Origin: Caryophanales bacterium UBA7642
Lineage (GTDB): Bacteria > Bacillota_I > Bacilli_A > RFN20 > CAG-288
DNA: 15,616 nt
NCBI GenBank assembly: GCA_002483745.1
Contig: DLIM01000049.1
Coordinates: forward strand, 6,614-22,229
Direction: 5' to 3'
Position numbers and translations under genes: made by a program. The notes beneath the pieces were generated by a model that searched no databases, had not been told where the DNA came from, and saw only the letters and a program-made list of their open reading frames with translations. Shown piece by piece: positions 6,984 to 13,466 of the stretch; position 1 is the stretch's first letter; each line of letters begins with the position of its first letter.

Positions 6984-8798
6984 ATGAAAAAAACTGTATT
7001 AATATCGTTTCTTCCTGTCTTGCTTCTCTGTTCCTTTAATTTGCCTACATTAAAGGCTTCTTCCTCTTTCCAGGGAAAAGCCTATGATTCTAGTTCTAAG
7101 CTAGATTTTACTGATTCTACTGATTCAGAAATTGCTGCCTATTATGGAAATCAGTCCGGTAAATCCGGTAGTACTTTGATGACTTCCCTATATGATGTCA
7201 TCTCAGTCAGCAACACTTATGTTACCTATTCTAATGTCACTGATTGGTATAAGATCACTGACCGTAATTGGGATTTAAGTCAGACTATTGATCCTGATTC
7301 TTATAAGTTTACTCTTGATACGGGCGGAAACTATTTCGAGACGATGCTTTACTTTGCCGATAACACCACGAAGACCAAAGCCATCAACACTGATATCAAT
7401 AAGTCTACCTATACTATTGATTCTTCTAAGAACTACATTGATTGGACTAATAAGACTAAACCTAATTCCAATATCCAGGTTGATAAGGAACATGTCTGGG
7501 TTAAAAGCCATGGCTTTTCACCTAGCGGGAATCCTTACCCAGGCGCAGGAACGGATTTGCACCATCTGATTGCAGCTGATCATCATACCAATAATGTTCA
7601 TAGCGATAAGTTCTATGGAAATGTTGCTAACCATGACAGTGCTAAAAAAGTTTATTGCTATTACGGAGATGGCACCACTGAAGTTAGCGGCTGGATTGGT
7701 AAGACCGATAAAGGGGAAGATGCTTTTGAACCGACTGATAAGTGGAAAGGCGATATCGCTCGGGCTCTTTTCTATATGGCTACGAGGTTCTCGAAAAAAT
7801 TAGATACCAATACTGAAGCTGAGCCTTATCTTTTGCTGACTGATGACAATACTCTTACTGACGATGATTCTCATTACCACGGTGTCTTCCACAATCTTTC
7901 TGATTTCTTAGCTTGGAATACGTTAGATCCTGTCGATAACTATGAGAAGCATAGGAACAATCTTATCTATAAGAATGTTCAGAACAACCGTAATCCTTAT
8001 GTTGATCATCCTGAATGGGTGAACAAAGTCTTCGGTGATGATACTTCTTCCGATGATACAGACTTTACTTTCTCTAATCTAAAGTCTTCCTATAATATGC
8101 ACGTTGGCACTCCACTGACCCTCAATCTTAATATTCCGGAATCAAAAGAGAATACTAAGTACAAGTTAAGTGAGATCGCTTATGATGAAAACCTTATTTC
8201 TTTTGATTATAAAACCGGTCTTTTAACTCCTAAAGCTAATGGAACTACTATTTTGTCATTTAAGCTAGATCCAGTCGATACCACTTCTTCCTTATCTTCG
8301 ACTACTTATTCATCTACTATCAACGTTAAAGAAGCTGTCTCTCTATCGGGTTTAGCTTCAACTCAGGGCGACTTAATTATTAATGTCAATGAAGGCTCTA
8401 CTTATCAGTTGAATGTCACGGCTAATAATTCCTTTGATGATGAAAGTCTGGCTTACGAGTCCTCAGACACCAATATAGCTACGGTTTCTGATACCGGCTT
8501 AATTACCGGAGTAAAAAACGGTAGTGCCACTATCTCCATCTATTTAAGCGGAGATAGCAAAACAAAATTAGCTAGTCTTAAGCTTAATGTCACGCTCAAC
8601 AAGAATCAAAAATATATCCTCATTATCATTGCAGCTGCTGTATTAATCGTTTTGATCTTCTTGCTTTTCTTCTTCATTATTCATCATAACAACAAGAAAG
8701 CTAAGAGAAGTAAGGATATTAACTATTATTCCAAGAACATGTCTTCTAGCAAGACTAAGAATAAATCAAAGAAATTATCTAATAAGAAACGGAAATAG
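6984..8798 (+). CDS. Secreted, membrane-anchored endonuclease I family nuclease with Big2-like domain
   Basis: The 604-residue protein begins with a signal peptide (MKKTVLISFLPVLLLCSFNL, cleavage probably after LKA near 25). Residues about 60-352 are an endonuclease I (His-Me finger) domain: DKEHVWVKSHG (167-177) carries the catalytic histidine, DLHHLIAADHHTNN (191-204) the metal-binding part, and WKGDIARALFYMATRF (254-269) and NPYVDHPEWVNKVFG (337-351) are family signatures. Residues about 360-450 look like an Ig-type beta domain, and 452-538 like a bacterial Ig-like group 2 domain (LAYESSDTNIATVSDTGLITG). A hydrophobic span at 544-567 is followed by a strongly basic 34-residue tail, which by the positive-inside rule stays in the cytoplasm. 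The nuclease should act outside the cell while tethered. Likely jobs are DNA scavenging or extracellular DNA removal; these are inferred. It is a single-gene unit with its own terminator. Confidence 0.9.
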   Translation: MKKTVLISFLPVLLLCSFNLPTLKASSSFQGKAYDSSSKLDFTDSTDSEIAAYYGNQSGKSGSTLMTSLYDVISVSNTYVTYSNVTDWYKITDRNWDLSQTIDPDSYKFTLDTGGNYFETMLYFADNTTKTKAINTDINKSTYTIDSSKNYIDWTNKTKPNSNIQVDKEHVWVKSHGFSPSGNPYPGAGTDLHHLIAADHHTNNVHSDKFYGNVANHDSAKKVYCYYGDGTTEVSGWIGKTDKGEDAFEPTDKWKGDIARALFYMATRFSKKLDTNTEAEPYLLLTDDNTLTDDDSHYHGVFHNLSDFLAWNTLDPVDNYEKHRNNLIYKNVQNNRNPYVDHPEWVNKVFGDDTSSDDTDFTFSNLKSSYNMHVGTPLTLNLNIPESKENTKYKLSEIAYDENLISFDYKTGLLTPKANGTTILSFKLDPVDTTSSLSSTTYSSTINVKEAVSLSGLASTQGDLIINVNEGSTYQLNVTANNSFDDESLAYESSDTNIATVSDTGLITGVKNGSATISIYLSGDSKTKLASLKLNVTLNKNQKYILIIIAAAVLIVLIFLLFFFIIHHNNKKAKRSKDINYYSKNMSSSKTKNKSKKLSNKKRK

Positions 8799-8799
8799 A

Positions 8800-8830
8800 G
8801 AAGAGAGGTGGCATTAAGCCACCTCTTTTC
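8800..8830 (+). terminator. Terminator of the endonuclease gene
   Basis: AGAGGTGGC (8804-8812) pairs with GCCACCTCT (8818-8826) around ATTAA, extended by weaker pairs on both sides (8800-8803 with 8827-8830) and followed by a T-rich tract. It begins right after the TAG at 8796-8798. Confidence 0.85.
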
Positions 8831-8988
8831 TTTGAAGATGAAAACCCTTTCATAAGATTCAAAAGGCCTTAGATTACCTGTTTTTTGTAGGATGAATTAA
8901 AAACAAATGAAAATAATACTTTACTTTTGGCTTCTATAATGTTTTGATAATTTAGTCTTTAGGCAGTTCCTAAAGAAAATTGTATTTG
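8831..8988 (+). promoter_or_regulatory. Gene-free stretch holding the promoter of the lysine-responsive operon
   Basis: I see no coding region here. A perfect TATAAT at 8935-8940 is the likely -10 box, so RNA should begin near 8947, about 40 nt before the riboswitch. The -35 match is poor. A second -10-like GATAAT lies at 8946-8951. The rest is A/T-rich with no further structure that I can support. Confidence 0.55.
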
Positions 8989-9178
8989 TCACAAAGTAGA
9001 GGCGCGAGGATTCAAGAGTAGGTTAGGTTAGCTAGTTAAATAGCATCGATCCTAACTGAAAGGGTGTTCTTGCCGAAGGGCTTCTAGGTTTAACTCTAGG
9101 AGTGCTTGGGCGAATCTATAACATAGATCCGACTGTCACCGTCTTCACTGACGGTGGAGAGCTATTGCGTGTTGAACT
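8989..9178 (+). promoter_or_regulatory. Lysine riboswitch (L box)
   Basis: The RNA carries the conserved L-box landmarks in order. They are AGTAGAGGCGCGAGG (8995-9009) then TTCAAGAGTA (9011-9020), the loop E/kink side of P2. GAAAGGGTG (9058-9066) and TTGCCGAAGG (9070-9079) follow, then CTTGGG (9105-9110), GACTGTCACC (9131-9140) and GGTGGAGAGCTATTG (9153-9167). P1 can close by pairing around AGTAG (8995-8999) with CTATT (9162-9166), extended outward by ACAA/TTGT. The order and wording match the Bacillus subtilis lysC leader as I know it. Lysine binding stabilises P1 and lets the downstream terminator form, so low lysine turns on the ABC importer that follows. Confidence 0.93.
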
Positions 9179-9202
9179 TGTAATTTATTTTATGAGTCAA
9201 TA

Positions 9203-9240
9203 GGCGGTAGCTTTCCTTAATTGGGAAACTACCGCCTTTT
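9203..9240 (+). terminator. Riboswitch-controlled terminator
   Basis: GGCGGTAG (9203-9210) and TTTCC (9212-9216) pair with GGAAA and CTACCGCC (9224-9236), with one bulged C. A T-rich tract follows. Two candidate antiterminator helices use the 3' side of the aptamer: CTATTG (9162-9167) with CAATAG (9198-9203), and GGAGAGCT (9156-9163) with AGCTTTCC (9209-9216, one G-U). Either would compete with both P1 and the terminator, which is the expected switch logic. Confidence 0.88.
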
Positions 9241-9284
9241 CTTCTTATGGCAAATATCTAATCACCCACGGGAGGGAAAAAGCC

Positions 9285-10136
9285 ATGAAGAAGACTCTAT
9301 TTTTAGCTGGTATGTCGGTTCTGATGCTCTCATCTCTTGCAAGCTGCGGAAGCACTTCTGATAACTCCAATAAGTTAGTCATTGGCATGGAAGTCAATTA
9401 TGCGCCGTTCAACTGGGCCGAGACTAAATCTAATGACTACACTCTTGAAGTATCTAACCATTCGGGAACTTATGCTGATGGCTATGATATCCAAGTAGCT
9501 AAAAAGCTTTCTGAGAAAACCGGTATGGAGGTTTCTATCTTCCAGTCTGAATGGACTTCTCTGATTCCTAATCTTCAGGCTGGCACGATCAATGCGGTTA
9601 TTGCCGGTATGACTGATACCGCTGAACGTGAATTATCGATTGATTTCACAGATGAGTATTATCATTCCGAATTGGTTCTTATCACTAAGAAGGATATCGC
9701 TGATCAGTATACTTCGGCTATCTCTTCAACTGACTTCTCTACTTTTATTAAGGGCAAGCAGATTGTCTCACAAAGTCAGACTGTCACTGACGATATCATT
9801 GAAGATGTCTTTAAGACTAATTATGGAGCTATTCACAATAATCCCGTTGATTCCTTTGCTTTAGCAGCTACTAATGTCGACCAAGGCGGAGCCTTTGCTA
9901 TGACTGCCGAGTATCCGGTTGCTGAATCTTTAATCAGTTCTTTCACTAACTTAGGTATTGTTCACATCGATCAGACTATTTTAGGAGATTCTTTATCTTC
10001 TTTAGGTGTCTCTATCGGCATCAAAAAAGGCAACACTGAACTTCAGAGCAAGCTCAATGCCGCTTTAAAGGAAATAACCGATGCTGATAGATTAGAGATG
10101 ATGGAAGCGGCCGTGACTAGGAGTTCTTCTCTCTAA
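9285..10136 (+). CDS. Amino-acid ABC importer substrate-binding lipoprotein (probably lysine)
   Basis: This 283-residue lipoprotein has a signal peptide with lipobox LASC, so Cys21 is lipidated and the protein sits on the outer face of the membrane. After a short Ser-rich linker it has the family 3 solute-binding fold: LVIGMEVNYAPFNW (33-46), YDIQVAKKLSEKTG, then WTSLIPNLQAGTINAVIAGM and the TDTAEREL segment. Family 3 proteins bind polar amino acids. The lysine riboswitch upstream points to lysine as ligand; the protein sequence alone does not decide this. Length is somewhat over the 250-270 typical of the family. The start is fixed by GGGAGGG (9270-9276), 8 nt before ATG. The permease ATG comes 1 nt after the TAA. 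Confidence 0.92.
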   Translation: MKKTLFLAGMSVLMLSSLASCGSTSDNSNKLVIGMEVNYAPFNWAETKSNDYTLEVSNHSGTYADGYDIQVAKKLSEKTGMEVSIFQSEWTSLIPNLQAGTINAVIAGMTDTAERELSIDFTDEYYHSELVLITKKDIADQYTSAISSTDFSTFIKGKQIVSQSQTVTDDIIEDVFKTNYGAIHNNPVDSFALAATNVDQGGAFAMTAEYPVAESLISSFTNLGIVHIDQTILGDSLSSLGVSIGIKKGNTELQSKLNAALKEITDADRLEMMEAAVTRSSSL

Positions 10137-10137
10137 A

Positions 10138-10917
10138 ATGTCATTATTTCAACAGATTGGTTATTTATTCCAGAATTCCTGGCAACTTTATCTTTATGGT
10201 ATTGTCTCTACTATTGTTCTCTCCATCTTTGGAACCATAGTAGGTTTATTTCTTGGTATCTTTTTAGCTTTAGGTGAACAGATTCATGTCCATAAGAATT
10301 CCCCTTGGTATACCAAAGCTTGGCAGTATCTGATTATTTGGATCTGCAAAATCTATTCGGTAGTCGTAAGAGGCACTCCGATGATGGTCCAAGCTATGAT
10401 TTTCTATTTTGGCTGTCTAGCTATGGGCTTGAATTGGAATGATTTCTTACAGAATGCCAAGATTTTTGATGGTCTCTTCTTTGCTGGTCTTATCATTATC
10501 ACTTTCAATACTGCCGCCTATATGGGTGAGATTGTCAAATCCGGTTTAAACGGAATTGATAATGGACAGTCTGAAGGCGCTAGATCCTTAGGTATGAGTC
10601 GATTCCAGACGATGTTTAGTGTCGCTCTTCCTCAGGCAATCAAGAATTCTATTCCGACTATCGGGAATGAATGGATCGTCAATATTAAGGATTCCTCAGT
10701 TCTTAATGTTATTGGCGTCACTGAACTATATTTCCAGGCTGGTCAGGCTTCCAATAAGAACTACTTCTTAGTGGCTACTTATGTCATCATTGCCGCTATC
10801 TATTTGATTCTAACTTTACTCACTAACGGTATTCTTCATCTAGCTAAGATTAAAATGGATGGGAAGAAGATCAATTTTGGATTTAGCCACTTCAAGGCTA
10901 AGAAAGCTAATGCCTAA
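10138..10917 (+). CDS. Amino-acid ABC importer permease (probably lysine)
   Basis: The 259-residue membrane protein is a HisM/GlnP-type permease. Hydrophobic spans are visible at about 20-45, 65-95, 112-130 and 215-237. The family marker VVVRGTPMMVQ lies at 75-85. The cytoplasmic EAA loop that docks on the ATPase is EGARSLGMSRFQTMFSVALP (146-165). Members usually act as dimers, so one permease gene can serve the whole channel. A short polar loop (about 50-62) with extra basic residues separates the first two spans. The C-terminal 20 residues are strongly basic and cytoplasmic. No good Shine-Dalgarno site lies close to the ATG, which is 1 nt after the previous stop, so translational coupling is likely. 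Its TAA shares one base with the next ATG. Confidence 0.93.
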   Translation: MSLFQQIGYLFQNSWQLYLYGIVSTIVLSIFGTIVGLFLGIFLALGEQIHVHKNSPWYTKAWQYLIIWICKIYSVVVRGTPMMVQAMIFYFGCLAMGLNWNDFLQNAKIFDGLFFAGLIIITFNTAAYMGEIVKSGLNGIDNGQSEGARSLGMSRFQTMFSVALPQAIKNSIPTIGNEWIVNIKDSSVLNVIGVTELYFQAGQASNKNYFLVATYVIIAAIYLILTLLTNGILHLAKIKMDGKKINFGFSHFKAKKANA

Positions 10918-11684
10918 TGAAAGACACTAATACTTTTAAGCCTGATTACTCAGGCCCGGTTATTTCCGTTAAGAATATTGCCAAGACTTTTGGAACAACG
11001 GAAGTCTTAAAAGATATTTCTTTTGATGTTAAACGTGGTGAATGTTTAGTAATATTAGGTCCTTCAGGATCTGGCAAATCAACTATGCTTAGATGCTTGA
11101 ATAAATTGGAGACTCCAACTTCCGGTCAGATTTTCTTTGATGGAGTCGATATCATCAACGGAAAATTCAACACTAATGAAATCCGAGCCAAGTTAGGTAT
11201 GGTCTTCCAGTCCTTCAATCTTTTCAACAATAAGGATGTCTTAGCTAACTGTACTTTAGCTCAGAGGAAAGTTCTTCATAGAACCAAAGAAGAAGCTGAG
11301 GACATCGCACTTGCTAACTTAGAAAGAGTCGGAATGTCGGATAGAATCCATTTCCGTATTTCTGAAATCTCGGGCGGTCAAAAGCAAAGAGTGGCTATTG
11401 CTAGAGCTCTTTGTATGTCGCCTCAGGCTCTCTTATTTGATGAGCCTACTAGTGCTCTTGACCCGGAGATGGTTGGCGAAGTCCTTAATGTCATGAAAGA
11501 GCTGGCTAATGAAGGCATGACTATGATTGTCGTCACTCATGAAATGAGCTTTGCTAAAGAAGCCGCTGATCAGATTATCTTTTTGGATAAAGGCTACATT
11601 GTTGATCAAGGAACTCCTGACTATATCTTTAATCAATCCACTAACGAAAGGCTGAGATCCTTTATTGGAACTGATAAGAAGTAG
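10917..11684 (+). CDS. Amino-acid ABC importer ATPase (probably lysine)
   Basis: The 255-residue protein powers the importer from the cytoplasmic side. All nucleotide-binding motifs are intact: Walker A GPSGSGKST (48-56), Q-loop Gln98 in MVFQSFNLF, a signature with Ile in place of the usual Leu, ISGGQKQRVAIARAL (151-165), Walker B ALLFDEPTSALDPE with catalytic Glu176, and switch His208 in VVTHEMSFAKE. It is closest to GlnQ/HisP-type polar amino-acid ATPases. The first 15 residues (NTFKPDYSGP) extend before the first strand, slightly longer than common. ATG 10917 overlaps the permease TAA by one base (TAATG), the strongest sign of a single operon. The message ends at a terminator 13 nt beyond the TAG. 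Lysine as substrate is inferred from the riboswitch. Confidence 0.95.
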   Translation: MKDTNTFKPDYSGPVISVKNIAKTFGTTEVLKDISFDVKRGECLVILGPSGSGKSTMLRCLNKLETPTSGQIFFDGVDIINGKFNTNEIRAKLGMVFQSFNLFNNKDVLANCTLAQRKVLHRTKEEAEDIALANLERVGMSDRIHFRISEISGGQKQRVAIARALCMSPQALLFDEPTSALDPEMVGEVLNVMKELANEGMTMIVVTHEMSFAKEAADQIIFLDKGYIVDQGTPDYIFNQSTNERLRSFIGTDKK

Positions 11685-11696
11685 AAAACAGGCATT

Positions 11697-11735
11697 AAAA
11701 AAGACCGCTACGAAATAACGTAACGGTCTTTTTTT
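11697..11735. terminator. Bidirectional terminator between the ABC operon and the lipoprotein gene
   Basis: AAAAAAGACCG (11697-11707) pairs with CGGTCTTTTTT (11724-11734). A C/A mismatch follows, and then TACG/CGTA closes on an AAATAA loop. The A- and T-runs on the outer arms let it work on both strands. It sits between the TAG of the ATPase gene and the TAA of the convergent lipoprotein gene (11737-11739). Confidence 0.9.
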
Positions 11736-11736
11736 A

Positions 11737-13415
11737 TTATCCTTGATAAGTTGTTAACTCACCAACTGAATAATTATAGGTATAAATGGTAGTATGGAAG
11801 CTATAAGCGTTTTCTCCACTGCTATTTGCAGAGGTTCCGTAAGTGAAGAAGTCATCTTTTTTAGTGTAGATAGCTTTCTGTAAGACATTGTCTTTGATGG
11901 TTACTTCGAAGGTGTTGTATTCGCCAGTAACGTTTCCTGAATAGAAACATTTGAACTTGATATTGATTAGGCCGCCTTTTGAAGTAGCTGAGATTAAATC
12001 ATCTGAAGTCAGCTTGCTTACAGAATAAGAGGAATAAGGACCGTCAGGTTCAAAACCGGAGTAGGATTTTACAGTATCAGAAACTGGCTGAATGATTTCA
12101 TTAGCATACATGAATCCATCCGTTGCCGAGTCATCAAAGGAATAGATAGCTATATCACACTCACCGGTGGTATAGGTTTTCTTATGGGCCAGCTTATCAA
12201 TAGTTCCTTTTAAGGTATAGGACTGTGTATAGTCTTTATCCGTATAGACAGAACTATCGGTAACTTTATCAACGTTTACCGTTGTTGCACCCGTCTCATA
12301 ATAGATATCATCCTTATAGACTTGGCCAGAGTTTGTAACTGAGTAATGAAGACCGGTCTTGTCATTGGAATCAAGAACTGAAGTATAGTTGAAATGAGTG
12401 GCATTATAGGAATGTTCTTCAATTCCAGAGCAGATTTTCTTTGCTTCATCAAAAGCAATATCCCCATCTTTGACTTTGGTGGTATCAACAGTGGTTCCGG
12501 TTCTTCCAAAGAGAGTATTGGAAGTACTAGTTGAATCGTGAAGACTATCAGTGTAATCACCTAAAAAATCACTCGAGACTTCATAAGTCTAAGTCGTATG
12601 GTAGTAAGGCTCTAAAAACTCCTTATCACTGTATTGATAAGATTCTGTCTTAATTGACTTGATGGAGCCATCAATATCTAAGGAAGCGGTATATGACTCA
12701 CTAAGAGGAGTGTAGTAGTTTTCTGTATCAGCAGGAATGACGGAGAAAAAAAGCTAGCATCCATAGAGCCGTCTTCATAAGTGGTAGTCAATATCTGCTC
12801 AGTTTCGATGGTGCAGGCAACGATATAGGTTTTGACATTGTTAGTTATGAAGGCTTCAGGATCAGAAAGAATAGTCCCGACATAGGTTAAAACAAAGCCG
12901 GCGGCTTTCTTTAAGTAACTTACAGAATGTGTAGTATCATTGCTGAAGGAGTCAAAGTAAGGGTAGGCATCTGAATAAGAAGTATTATCATAATAATAAT
13001 TGAGAATACCATCTTTTTCATAGCCTTCAGCAGTGACAGTATCAGTGGACTTTAAAGTAGTATCACCGTCCAGAGTAGAAGTAGCTGAAAGATTAGAAAT
13101 GGTAGAAGAACCAATATAAACATCATTGTCCTAGAAACTATCAGTAGTTTCGATGTTCATATTTATAAAATTAGCAGTCAAGGTATTGTATAAAGAAGAA
13201 TGATAAGTCCATTTGCCCAAAGCTAAATTATCAGAATAAGAAAGGATCTTATCGGTAACCTTTGAGTTGATTTTCCCTCTTTCGACATAAGGATAATCAA
13301 TCTTTGTGGTTGAACTATCGCTAGTAGTACTGCTTGTAGAAGAACTGCTAATGCCTTTGCATCCTGATAAAGTCATGATGCAAAGTAAAGACACTAATAA
13401 TTTTGATTTCTTCAT
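11737..13415 (-). pseudogene. Surface lipoprotein of unknown function, broken by two TAG codons and one frameshift
   Basis: The start ATG 13413-13415 follows AAGGAG. The product opens with MKKSKLLVSLLCIMTLSGCK, lipobox LSGC with Cys19 lipidated, then a Ser/Thr linker. Reading on, the frame meets TAG at 13131-13133 (IETTDSF-stop-DNDVYIGSS). It continues in protein-like composition to a seven-T run (complement of 12746-12752), where one extra base is needed, and then reads SVIPADTENYYTPLSESYTA. A second TAG occurs at 12589-12591 (YYHTT-stop-TYEVSS). After it the frame is open to TAA 11737-11739. Repaired, it would be about 560 residues, rich in Asp, Ser, Thr and Tyr and beta-strand-like, with no catalytic motif. 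Two regions look distantly alike (YYHTT-x-TYEVS and SFHTTIYTYNYSV), hinting at two copies of one domain. It may be a real pseudogene, a phase-variable gene or contain sequence errors. Confidence 0.75.
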
Positions 13416-13423
13416 TATCTTAT

Positions 13424-13457
13424 CTCCTTAGATTTCGCTGACATGTCGTCTATTATA
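13424..13457 (-). promoter_or_regulatory. Promoter -10 and strong Shine-Dalgarno site of the lipoprotein gene
   Basis: On the minus strand TATAAT lies at 13452-13457, in the 51-bp gap after the upstream repeat-protein gene, and AAGGAG at 13424-13429, 8 nt before the ATG. No good -35 is visible. The leader would be about 30 nt. No terminator separates the two surface genes, so read-through from upstream is also possible. Confidence 0.55.
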
Positions 13458-13466
13458 GTTTTAATT

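Noticed and set aside
7275..7803. Several open frames on both strands inside the endonuclease gene
   Set aside because: The endonuclease motifs (EHVW, DLHHL, GDIARALFYMA) fix the true frame; the others are shadows with low-complexity Ile/Leu/Ser composition.
12276..12560. Minus-strand 94-codon frame in the lipoprotein region
   Set aside because: It is in a different frame from the lipoprotein reading that continues with Asp/Ser/Thr-rich sequence through the same bases. Its composition (Ile/Leu/Met/Pro-rich) is typical of an out-of-frame reading.
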